Assembly: GCA_937904535.1 (NCBI GenBank)
Contig: CALELC010000572.1
Span: forward strand, 1 to 12,900
DNA from: an uncultured Planctomycetaceae bacterium
GTDB taxonomy: Bacteria > Planctomycetota > Planctomycetia > Pirellulales > Pirellulaceae
DNA: 12,900 nt
Direction: 5' to 3'
The position numbers and the translations under genes are program-made. The notes under the pieces were generated by a model, which saw only the letters and a list, made by a program, of their open reading frames with translations, searched no databases and was not told the DNA's origin. Numbering within the stretch: position 1 is the first letter of the stretch; every line of letters starts with the position of its first letter. This document shows, one piece after another, positions 7,901 to 12,900 of this stretch.

Positions 7901-8997
7901 ACGCGGCGCTGATTTTGGGCGATGACAACATGGCGGCAAAGTTCATCAGCCGCCCAGGCGAAGCGATCTACAACGACGCGGGCGGTTTGCTTGAAGGCAA
8001 CCAGCCGTTTCAAGTCGCCTATTTGGGCAATCAAGCCCATCGCGATTGGCTGGCTCGGATCGCTACACGCGATGCGGCGGCGGTGGCCGATCTGCCGCCG
8101 CGCGTGGTGTTTGAAGGCAACCGGCCGTGCCGCTGGGATCCGGAATTGGCCGAAGCCGCGATCGCACGTGAGCAACCTTCGCTGGCCGCCGGAGTTGGCG
8201 ATGAGTCAGCGCCAGCGCTGGCCACCCACATGCCGCCGCGGACGCTCCGCGGGCTGCTCGGGGAAGCAGTCGACATCGGTCCGCCGGCGAGTGTGGAACT
8301 GCCGCGGCAGCCGGGACGCAACGTGCTGTTGGTCGCGCCGCCGGAGTCGATTCAGGGGTTGCTGGCGTCGATCGTCACGGGAGCCGTTGCGTCCGCTCGG
8401 CAGCAAGGCGAGCAACTCGAATTGCACCTCTTCGATGGGCACACCGGCGGACCAGCTTCACTGGCTCCGTGGCTCACGACGGCCGGTCTCACTGCCACGG
8501 TCACCAAGCCGCGTGAGAGCGAGCCCCAGATGGCGATGATTGCGCAGCGCATCCAACAACGGGTTGCCGAGGACCGGGGCGATGAGCCGCCGCTGCTGTT
8601 GGTCATCGATCCGCTCAATCGATTCAGTGATCTCCGCAACGATGATGCGTTCAGCTTCTCGCTGGATGCGGCGGCGGCAGGACCGAGTGGCTCGGCTGCG
8701 TTGCAGGCGGTGCTGCGCGACGGGCCAGCGGTCGGCGTGTTTACGATCCTGTGCAGTCCCTCGGCTGAAACGGTAGCCCGCTGGTTGCCACGCCAATCGC
8801 GTCACGACTTGCAACAGCGGATTCTCGGCCGCGTCAACGCGGCCGATTCAGCCACCCTGATCGACAGCAGCGAAGCGGCGGGCATGTCGGCGGCGACGAT
8901 GCTGATCTATGACGATGCAGATGGCAGCGTACGGAAGTTCCGCACCTGCAACCTGCCGGCGGCCGAAGCGGTCCGCGACTGGTTGGCGGGCCTGTAA
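4972..8997 (+). CDS. Membrane-anchored FtsK/SpoIIIE-superfamily ATPase with coiled coils and three tandem ATPase-like modules
   Basis: The predicted protein has 1341 residues. In order: a charged coiled coil (about 25-165), two membrane segments (about 229-247 and 252-276) with a very short turn, a second coiled coil (about 285-445), and three ATPase-like modules. Module 1 (about 500-680) keeps LTLIDPIGRGQNF and WTILVGDSTRP but lacks a P-loop. Module 2 (about 770-1030) is an intact FtsK/HerA-type ATPase: Walker A GKTGSGKS (803-810, K809), Walker B VMLIVDEF (D910, E911) and VVLSSQS with Q949. Module 3 (from about 1110) has a degenerate P-loop (VAPPES, 1121-1126) and a Walker-B-like LLLVIDP (D1213). 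Both termini should face the cytoplasm. FtsK-superfamily motors move DNA or protein, but the substrate is unknown here. The four-segment N-terminus and gamma domain of cell-division FtsK are absent. EccC of type VII secretion has comparable triple modules, but no partner genes are seen. I chose ATG 4972 because the coil-forming part starts there; an in-frame TTG at 4855 would add 39 Ser-rich residues. Confidence 0.9.
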   Translation: MSESPLDWVGLFDPNRQHRLLTGVAIRNERTGRELAQLRSRLAEQEQRESEQLDLRRHEIVGLCREQRREMLQRWDEAEEQLTLAYEHETVRVHNSIDQLGTKFRKIVAREKEVIQRKVVARCGAVMQQYENRRNIPGQQMRKECAQIDEALGPNIEAVEWARALAIRRLDHLPEVPPPQSPEEDVSEPTPTSVREAIDAIGRLARRAREVNVEMQSGAASKTVDSFYLPVGVAIFILIWVGLVLMFRPEQMLLWMGASVPIGGLLGFSIYGILLMPLRRMTRKIYPRSERLFLEAQRCAEVGRRIAKKQADETSEELIQRREAHLAAAERWRVEQIAELEKRITAEHAQAKHELEAEARRIADTFTRDFNRISAQMRSDADSLAQSINHTISQTDLENQTHRQTLLQQHQAELKRVENRLHSGLVRGLQRIELARDRIRDRFPCWPKVIEAPVSDATQLPCLPVGELQVEPWLRQTLAVKTLRSDSAGAEAVAADVLDSLPERMPVALHRRLHSGLIIDAAPQFREEAVDLVQAILWRGLVSVAPGRLKLTLIDPIGRGQNFASLMSMTDHEPDLVGHRVWTGERQIEQRLAELAHHAEDILQVNLRDRFERIEQYNDIAGSLAEPYRVIAAVGFPESLTRDAYKSLRAIMDSALRCGIWTILVGDSTRPWPAEMPLPQDRRLLRLGIDETGRWQHGAPGLGDFAFTPTPSPPAVMRPELIRSIGLAAAQAARVEVPFARLMSPAQTGSAAAQEGEPRAVPLPPGDRISDGGLEIPLGVQGAGRIHSLRLGEGVKQHVLVVGKTGSGKSSLLHTLMTAGAAHYRPDQLHFYLLDFKKGVEFKAYADAPLPHARVIGIESEREFGRSVLQRLDTDLQHRGELFRAAGVQGLADFRMRTGKTLPRVMLIVDEFQELFVRDDALAAECAMLLDRLVRQGRSFGMHVVLSSQSLAGAHSLPRATLGQMAVRIALQCSESDAALILGDDNMAAKFISRPGEAIYNDAGGLLEGNQPFQVAYLGNQAHRDWLARIATRDAAAVADLPPRVVFEGNRPCRWDPELAEAAIAREQPSLAAGVGDESAPALATHMPPRTLRGLLGEAVDIGPPASVELPRQPGRNVLLVAPPESIQGLLASIVTGAVASARQQGEQLELHLFDGHTGGPASLAPWLTTAGLTATVTKPRESEPQMAMIAQRIQQRVAEDRGDEPPLLLVIDPLNRFSDLRNDDAFSFSLDAAAAGPSGSAALQAVLRDGPAVGVFTILCSPSAETVARWLPRQSRHDLQQRILGRVNAADSATLIDSSEAAGMSAATMLIYDDADGSVRKFRTCNLPAAEAVRDWLAGL

Positions 8998-9015
8998 GCA
9001 CGCGTCTCACCCAGG

Positions 9016-9077
9016 ACCGGATGGCCGGTGGGCAGGCGAGTCTCGGCAAGGAGACGAGCGGCGGCGAATTGCCGCTC
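9016..9077. repeat. Two hairpins downstream of the FtsK-like gene
   Basis: The 227-base gap 8998-9224 holds no convincing gene. It has ACCGG-ATGG-CCGGT (9016-9029) and, just after, GAGCGGC (9056-9062) pairing with GCCGCTC (9071-9077) over eight bases. Neither is followed by a T run, so a classical intrinsic terminator is not supported. They may stabilise the 3' end of the upstream transcript. The rest of the gap is the leader of the propeller gene; I saw only a poor promoter candidate (TTGCGA, then TAAACT 15 bases later) and do not call it. Confidence 0.35.
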
Positions 9078-9213
9078 AGGAGCCGTTGCGTGCCACCCAG
9101 ACGCCGAAGCCGCCCTGCTCCTGCGCGTGCCCCGCTGAGGTGCCGCTGTTGCGACTGAGCGAGATTTCTTAAACTAAAGGCGTGTCGGTCGCCCCGCCAT
9201 CAACCTGCTGGAG

Positions 9214-9218
9214 AAGGA
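9214..9218 (+). promoter_or_regulatory. Strong ribosome binding site of the PQQ-like propeller gene
   Basis: GGAGAAGGA at 9210-9218 includes AAGGA six bases before the ATG at 9225. It is the clearest Shine-Dalgarno site in the window and fixes this start. Confidence 0.65.
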
Positions 9219-9224
9219 TTTCTG

Positions 9225-10583
9225 ATGCGATTTCGAACCGTCTTGCTCGCCGTGACTCTGGCTGCACTCGGCATCCAACGCGCTCAAAGTGATGATTGGG
9301 CTCAGTGGATGGGGCCGACCGGTGACGGCGTCTATTACGAAGAAGGGTTGATCGAATCGATCCCCGACGAAGGTTTGCCAGTGAAGTGGCGAGTGCCCGT
9401 TGCGGGCGGGTATGCCGGACCTGCCGTCGCTGCCGGACGTGTCTACCTGTTCGATTTCGTCAGATCCTCCGGCGAAGCGTTCAATGATCCTGGCCGCCGC
9501 GCCGAACTGGTCGGTGCCGAACGAATCACTTGTTTCGAGGCGGCAACCGGGAAGCAACTGTGGCAGTTCAGTTACGACTGCACCTACAGCATTTCTTATC
9601 CGGCGGGACCGCGCTGCACGCCGACCGTTGATATCGCTGGCCCAGAGGATGAAGGCCGCGTGTATGCGTTGGGCAGCGAAGGAGATCTGCATTGCCTCAA
9701 CGCGACCAGCGGCGAGCTGATTTGGAAACGTAACTTTAAACAAGACTTTGGCGCCACGGTGCCGTTGTGGGGCTTTGCTTCGCATCCTTTGGTCGATGGC
9801 GACTTGCTGTACTGCATGGTCGGCGGTGAGGGCCAAACCGTGGTCGCTTTTGAGAAGCAGACGGGCGAAGTGCGTTGGCAGGCGCTGTCCGCTTCGGCAG
9901 TGGGTTATTGTCCCCCTTCGATCATTCAGGCCGGTGGCACACGGCAATTGATTGTGTGGCACGGCGATGGGATCGAAAGCCTCGATCCGGCCACCGGCAC
10001 GCGGTATTGGGGGCTGCCGATCAAAGCCGATTTTGAGATGGCGGTGACCCGTCCGCAGCGCGATGGCGAGCGGATGTACGCCAGCTCGATTCGCACCGAG
10101 AGCGTGATGTTTGAACTAGCTAGCGACCGGCCGGCGATCAAAGAATTGTGGCGCGGCGAGCCGAAAGCCGCGGTGCACTGCAGCAACAGCACTCCGATCT
10201 TTCACGAGGGTGTGATCTACGGCACCGATTGCAATGAAGGCTCGTTGATCGCGGTTAACGGCGAAAACGGTGAGCAGCTCTGGAAGACCTTCGCGGCCAC
10301 GAAACCCGATGAGAAACGCTTTGTACGCCATGGGACCGCCTTTTTGACTCGCATCGCGGACAGCGATCGGTACTTCCTGATGAGCGAGACCGGCGAACTG
10401 ATCATGGCACGGCTGACGCCCGAGAAGTACGAAGAGCTCGGTCGTTTTCAGCTGCTGGCGCCGACGGGTGAAGCGTTCGGCCGCAGCGTCGTGTGGAGTC
10501 ATCCGGCGTATGCGGACCAAACTGTGTTTGCGCGGAACGATCAGCAATTGGTCGCGGTCAGCCTCGCCCAGGATGCCAAATGA
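9225..10583 (+). CDS. Exported PQQ-like beta-propeller repeat protein
   Basis: This 452-residue protein starts with a signal peptide (MRFRTVLLAVTLAALGI, likely cleaved after RAQS at about residue 22). The mature chain opens with DDWAQWMGPTGDG, the DWpqWrGp.rdG motif common at the start of planctomycete PQQ-like propellers. Repeats with the T/NG-E-x-x-W pattern follow: LHCLNATSGELIW (about 156-168), VVAFEKQTGEVRW, IESLDPATGTRYW and LIAVNGENGEQLW. They fit a beta-propeller of the BamB/quinoprotein-dehydrogenase fold. No dehydrogenase active-site set is recognisable, so an enzymatic role is not supported; a periplasmic scaffold or binding role is the safer reading. Eight cysteines are present, unusual for a propeller and possibly disulfide-forming. 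Its last bases overlap the next start (ATGA), so the two genes are probably co-translated. Confidence 0.88.
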   Translation: MRFRTVLLAVTLAALGIQRAQSDDWAQWMGPTGDGVYYEEGLIESIPDEGLPVKWRVPVAGGYAGPAVAAGRVYLFDFVRSSGEAFNDPGRRAELVGAERITCFEAATGKQLWQFSYDCTYSISYPAGPRCTPTVDIAGPEDEGRVYALGSEGDLHCLNATSGELIWKRNFKQDFGATVPLWGFASHPLVDGDLLYCMVGGEGQTVVAFEKQTGEVRWQALSASAVGYCPPSIIQAGGTRQLIVWHGDGIESLDPATGTRYWGLPIKADFEMAVTRPQRDGERMYASSIRTESVMFELASDRPAIKELWRGEPKAAVHCSNSTPIFHEGVIYGTDCNEGSLIAVNGENGEQLWKTFAATKPDEKRFVRHGTAFLTRIADSDRYFLMSETGELIMARLTPEKYEELGRFQLLAPTGEAFGRSVVWSHPAYADQTVFARNDQQLVAVSLAQDAK

Positions 10584-10912
10584 GTTCGCTGTCGCGGCAT
10601 CGCGCGTTGGCACTGCTGGACCAGTGCACCGGCGAGCACATTTGGTCGCCGGAATACTGTGCGCAGCGCGGAGTGCCAGCCGTGTGGGTGGAGGAATTGG
10701 CTGACGCGCACGAGTCAGGATTCCGCACCGATTCGCAGACGCTGTACACCGACCAAGGGATCACCAACCAATATTTTGGGGTGCACGATCTGAAGCTGGC
10801 CCTGCGTCTGGGAGCCGAACTCGGCGTGGATATCGATCGCATCACCACCAGGCACATCGGTCGCCGATCGATTGTCTCAGCGATCAAAGACGCGGTCAGC
10901 GACGAGGAGTGA
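10580..10912 (+). CDS. Hypothetical protein of 110 residues, translationally coupled to the propeller gene
   Basis: I do not recognise this protein. The ATG at 10580 overlaps the TGA of the propeller gene as ATGA, which supports both the start and coupled translation. The product has no signal peptide and no membrane segment, so it should be cytoplasmic although its partner gene encodes an exported protein. It begins MSSLSRHRALALLDQ, has an aromatic middle part (HIWSPEYCAQRGVPAVWVEE, then TNQYFGVHDLKLALRLGAEL) and ends in an acidic tail (DAVSDEE). Helix-rich composition and a mix of hydrophobic and charged residues suggest a small folded domain rather than a random frame. The gene is the last one before a convergent pair. 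An ORF extended upstream to 10493 is less likely because it would lie inside the propeller gene. Confidence 0.65.
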   Translation: MSSLSRHRALALLDQCTGEHIWSPEYCAQRGVPAVWVEELADAHESGFRTDSQTLYTDQGITNQYFGVHDLKLALRLGAELGVDIDRITTRHIGRRSIVSAIKDAVSDEE

Positions 10913-11076
10913 TGTTGCGCTGAGGAGTGGCAGTCCTGTAGGGACGGAAGAAGGTTGCCCCAGGGTTACGGCACGCTTGCCTCGGGCTACCCTCGGTCGC
11001 TGCTCCGCAGCTCAGGCCGCTCTCATGTCAATGTGAATGCTTTGGCTAAACCCTTTAGCTGGCCCCAGGTCGACAG
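10913..11076. repeat. Hairpin-rich spacer between convergent genes, probable dispersed intergenic repeat
   Basis: No gene is visible here. Four stems are: GTCC-TGTAG-GGAC (10933-10945); GCCC-c-AGG pairing with CCT-c-GGGC (10957-10964 with 10980-10987, one C:C mismatch); GCTGC-TCC-GCAGC (10999-11011); and GCTAAA-CCC-TTTAGC (11045-11059). Spacers of the form CTGTAGGGACGG, GCCCCAGGGTTACG, GGGCTACCCTCG and GCTGCTCCGCAGC resemble repeats I associate with planctomycete intergenic DNA. I recall this from general knowledge and have not searched it. The last stem could also end transcription from either side, although no T run follows on either strand. Confidence 0.45.
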
Positions 11077-12180
11077 CTACTGTGGAGCCTTATCGACACT
11101 GGTGCTTTCTTTTGCCCGGGTTTCAGCCGCTTGATAGATGCGAGCCAGCCGGATCAGGTGCGGTAGCAATGCCGCCTGGTAGTCAGCCTCACTCAGCTGT
11201 GAACGCTGACTGCGCAATCGCTCCAGTTCGGCTTCGATGGCATTGCGTTGTTGCTGTTCTTCATCGGTCAGCGGCAGGCGTCCAGCAGCGGGCGCGAGGC
11301 TGATGCGAGCGGCCAGTGTTCCGTCGACGGTCTGCGAGGCATCGCTGGGCTGAGCCACCACGCGGGTGCCACGAAAGGCGTTTGCCGGGGTGCCGAGCCC
11401 ATCGCCGTTGTCATCGATCAAGGCGTGTTCGGTCGCGATCCGACCTGCAGATTGATAGAAGTCGCGGACTCCGGCCGCCGCCGCCAAAAAGGCTTCGAGA
11501 ACCGAAACCTCGCCATCATGGTCGATATCCCCCTGCGGTTCGCCGATCGTTTGCGAGAGGTACTCGCCGAACCGTGCGTAGTTCTGTTCGATGCCGCTCC
11601 GCGTGGCGGTGACGATTACACGATTGGGACTTGAGAGGGCGTTGATGAAGGGGCCGCTGCTCGACGCGGCGTTGATCACGACCAGTGGGCGGGTGAGCGG
11701 CTGGAGCCACCCAGCCAGTTCCTCCGCGGAAACGTCTGGGCCGCGGAGGTTGAACTTAGCGACGTTTTGACTGAACGTGCCATGGCCCAGCAGCACCAGC
11801 CACACGGGAGCTTTCGCTTGGGCGGTTGCGGACGGGCCGGCTTCGAGCTCGCGGGCAGCGGCATCAGGAGCGAGTGCAGCGATCGCCTGTTGCAGCCGCT
11901 CGCGATCGCTGGGCTCGGATTCTGAGCCCGATTCACCGATCAGGATCGAACGCGCCCCCGCGGTCTGAGCGACACTTTGCCACCGCGCCGCCCAACTCGC
12001 AAACGCTTCGCCGTAACTCGCTTCACCCGCGGCGCCGACGACGATGATCACATCCGCCGTGGCGTGGTTAGCTGGCGCTCCATCGGTTGGCTGCGGCGGT
12101 GGTGAGTCTTCGCCGCGGGCGTTGACACAGGCGAGCAGTGCCGCGAGCAGCGGAGCGCTCAGCCGAAATCGAAATGGCAT
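11077..12180 (-). CDS. Exported caspase/C13-fold-like protein lacking a catalytic cysteine, with EF-hand loop
   Basis: The 367-residue product has an N-terminal signal (MPFRFRLSAPLLAALLAC) ending either in a lipobox (LLAC, C18) or at VNA (residue 21). A caspase/legumain-like core follows: strand DVIIVVGAAG (43-52), WLVLLGHGTF with H133 in the GHG motif, then FNLRGPD (143-149), PLVVINAASSSG (165-176) and RVIVTATRSGIEQN (187-200). Active C13/caspase peptidases carry the nucleophilic Cys after the second strand; here that place reads AASSSG, and C18 is the only cysteine in the whole protein. It is therefore probably a non-peptidase relative. DIDHDGEVSVLE (218-229) fits the 12-residue EF-hand loop exactly (D1, D3, D5, G6, S9, E12), and DDNGDG follows about 35 residues later. 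The C-terminal 90 residues are helical and charged. The start at 12180 lies two bases after the stop of the upstream gene, which implies one operon. Confidence 0.8.
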   Translation of the reverse strand: MPFRFRLSAPLLAALLACVNARGEDSPPPQPTDGAPANHATADVIIVVGAAGEASYGEAFASWAARWQSVAQTAGARSILIGESGSESEPSDRERLQQAIAALAPDAAARELEAGPSATAQAKAPVWLVLLGHGTFSQNVAKFNLRGPDVSAEELAGWLQPLTRPLVVINAASSSGPFINALSSPNRVIVTATRSGIEQNYARFGEYLSQTIGEPQGDIDHDGEVSVLEAFLAAAAGVRDFYQSAGRIATEHALIDDNGDGLGTPANAFRGTRVVAQPSDASQTVDGTLAARISLAPAAGRLPLTDEEQQQRNAIEAELERLRSQRSQLSEADYQAALLPHLIRLARIYQAAETRAKESTSVDKAPQ

Positions 12181-12182
12181 GA

Positions 12183-12900
12183 TCAAGGCATTCCTTTCCA
12201 GCGTCTCAGACCCCATTCGCCGCAGAGGCACAGGATCGCCAGCAACATCACCCACGGCCGATGCCAGATCGGGTACACCCAAGTTTGTGTCACCGGCAGT
12301 TTGCGGCTGGGCAGACTGGTGACAAACGCGTCGAGACGATCGTCGTCGATGATTTCACCCCCGCTGGCCTGAGCCAACTCTTCAAGCCAGGGACGGTTGA
12401 CTGGCAAGCGGCGAAACTCCGCCGCCGCTGGATCGGCAGTCCAGCCTGTCTGTGCCGTGCCGACCTCGCTGCCGTCCTCTGCGCGGACACGAGCAATCAC
12501 GTGATAACCGCCGGGATCGCGAGCCCAGTGGCTGGTGGTGTACTGGCCGGGCGTGTCAAAATCGGCCGCGGCGAGCGTGGTGTAGCTCTCACCGGTCGGC
12601 GGTGTGATTTCCAGTTCCACCACCGCATTTTCCAGTGGCTCAAAGGCTTCGGTACTGACGGTTGTGACCAATCTTGCCGGCTCGTTGGGATCGTCGCTGC
12701 TCAGCACGCGGCATTCGACCCGCCGCGGCGCTTCGTTGACGAGCCAACGGGTGATTTGCCGCCAGGCTTGCGCCGGATCGTCACGCACTTCCGCATCGGC
12801 GTCCGCGACCTCGGCCGGTCTGGCGTCGAGCGTACGGCCACCGCGGCCGGGCCGGGCATCGCGCCGCATCGACCAGCGCCACAAATCGCCCAGCGGAATT
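12183..12900 (-). CDS. C-terminal part of a membrane-anchored protein with Ig-like domain (cut by window edge)
   Basis: The reading frame stays open to the right edge (the codons there read IPLGDLWRWSMRRD), so 238 residues are visible and the start lies outside. The visible part has a helical segment (AWRQITRWLVNEAPRRVECR), then a beta-rich stretch of Ig-like appearance (VVELEITPPTGESYTTLAAA, later PGQYTTSHW and GGYHVIARV). A linker with PWLEELAQASGGEIIDD follows, and a single membrane segment (HRPWVMLLAILCLCGEWGLR) ends just before the stop. Large planctomycete proteins with VWA/BatA or glutamine-amidotransferase-like N-terminal parts end in this way, so most of the protein should be extracytoplasmic. 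That family assignment is inference because the diagnostic domain is off the window. The C13-like gene follows after two bases, so the two products may act together at the membrane. Confidence 0.75.
   Translation of the reverse strand, partial: IPLGDLWRWSMRRDARPGRGGRTLDARPAEVADADAEVRDDPAQAWRQITRWLVNEAPRRVECRVLSSDDPNEPARLVTTVSTEAFEPLENAVVELEITPPTGESYTTLAAADFDTPGQYTTSHWARDPGGYHVIARVRAEDGSEVGTAQTGWTADPAAAEFRRLPVNRPWLEELAQASGGEIIDDDRLDAFVTSLPSRKLPVTQTWVYPIWHRPWVMLLAILCLCGEWGLRRWKGMP
12192..12196 (-). promoter_or_regulatory. Ribosome binding site candidate for the C13-like gene
   Basis: On the minus strand AAGGA lies 11 bases before the ATG at 12180, inside the 3' end of the upstream reading frame. 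The spacing is long, so coupling to the upstream stop probably matters as much. Confidence 0.35.

Noticed and set aside
7021..8175. 384-codon open frame on the minus strand
   Set aside because: It lies wholly opposite the intact FtsK ATPase module. Its His/Gln/Arg-rich product has no family features and is the usual antisense shadow of GC-rich coding DNA.
4972..8997. Housekeeping cell-division FtsK
   Set aside because: It has only two membrane segments, extensive coiled coils, extra degenerate ATPase modules and no C-terminal gamma DNA-reading domain.
9149..9180. Promoter candidate TTGCGA, 15-base spacer, TAAACT upstream of the propeller gene
   Set aside because: The spacer is short and the -10 match is only partial. 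A match like this is expected by chance.
4972..10912. Type VII secretion locus
   Set aside because: Apart from the chained ATPase modules there is no WXG100 substrate, EccB/EccD/EccE-like protein or mycosin in the window.
1..12900. CRISPR array, tRNA, rRNA or insertion sequence
   Set aside because: I saw no regularly spaced direct repeats, no cloverleaf-like segment, no transposase reading frame and no terminal inverted repeats with target duplications.

Overview
The window looks like chromosomal DNA of a planctomycete, probably of the Rhodopirellula/Pirellulaceae type. This rests on sequence style, not on a marker gene. The signs are moderately high GC, weak or absent Shine-Dalgarno sites, an exported PQQ-type propeller opening with a DWAQWMGPTGDG-like motif, a caspase-fold (C13-like) protein next to a large membrane protein with a C-terminal anchor, and an intergenic spacer resembling repeats scattered in such genomes. 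There are five complete or near-complete plus-strand genes, one complete minus-strand gene, and one minus-strand gene cut by the right edge. No tRNA, rRNA, CRISPR array, transposase or integrase is visible.

Positions 81-4834 hold two parts of a heavy-metal efflux pump of the RND type: a periplasmic adaptor (CzcB/CusB-like) and the inner-membrane proton/metal antiporter (CzcA-like). The pump carries the DFGxxxDGAxxxVEN signature and lacks the copper/silver methionine positions of CusA, so divalent cations such as Zn, Co, Cd or Ni are the likelier substrates. The outer-membrane channel is not in the window and may lie upstream. A 113-base spacer between the two genes contains two strong palindromes, one followed by TTTT.

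Positions 4972-8997 encode a 1341-residue membrane-anchored FtsK/SpoIIIE-superfamily ATPase. It has long coiled coils on both sides of a pair of membrane segments, followed by three tandem ATPase-like modules. Only the middle one keeps intact Walker A and B motifs. It is not the housekeeping FtsK, and its arrangement recalls the type VII secretion motor EccC, but no WXG100 substrate or other secretion gene lies nearby. It is the most interesting gene of the window.

Positions 9225-10912 hold an exported PQQ-like beta-propeller gene and, overlapping it by ATGA, a 110-residue protein that I do not recognise. A 164-base spacer with several hairpins separates these from a convergent minus-strand pair. 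That pair consists of the C-terminal part of a membrane protein (12183 to the window edge) and, two bases downstream, a predicted exported or lipid-anchored caspase/C13-fold protein (11077-12180). This second protein keeps the GHG histidine, has no cysteine in the mature chain, and carries a canonical EF-hand loop. The two are probably the 3' end of a larger operon that continues beyond the right edge.
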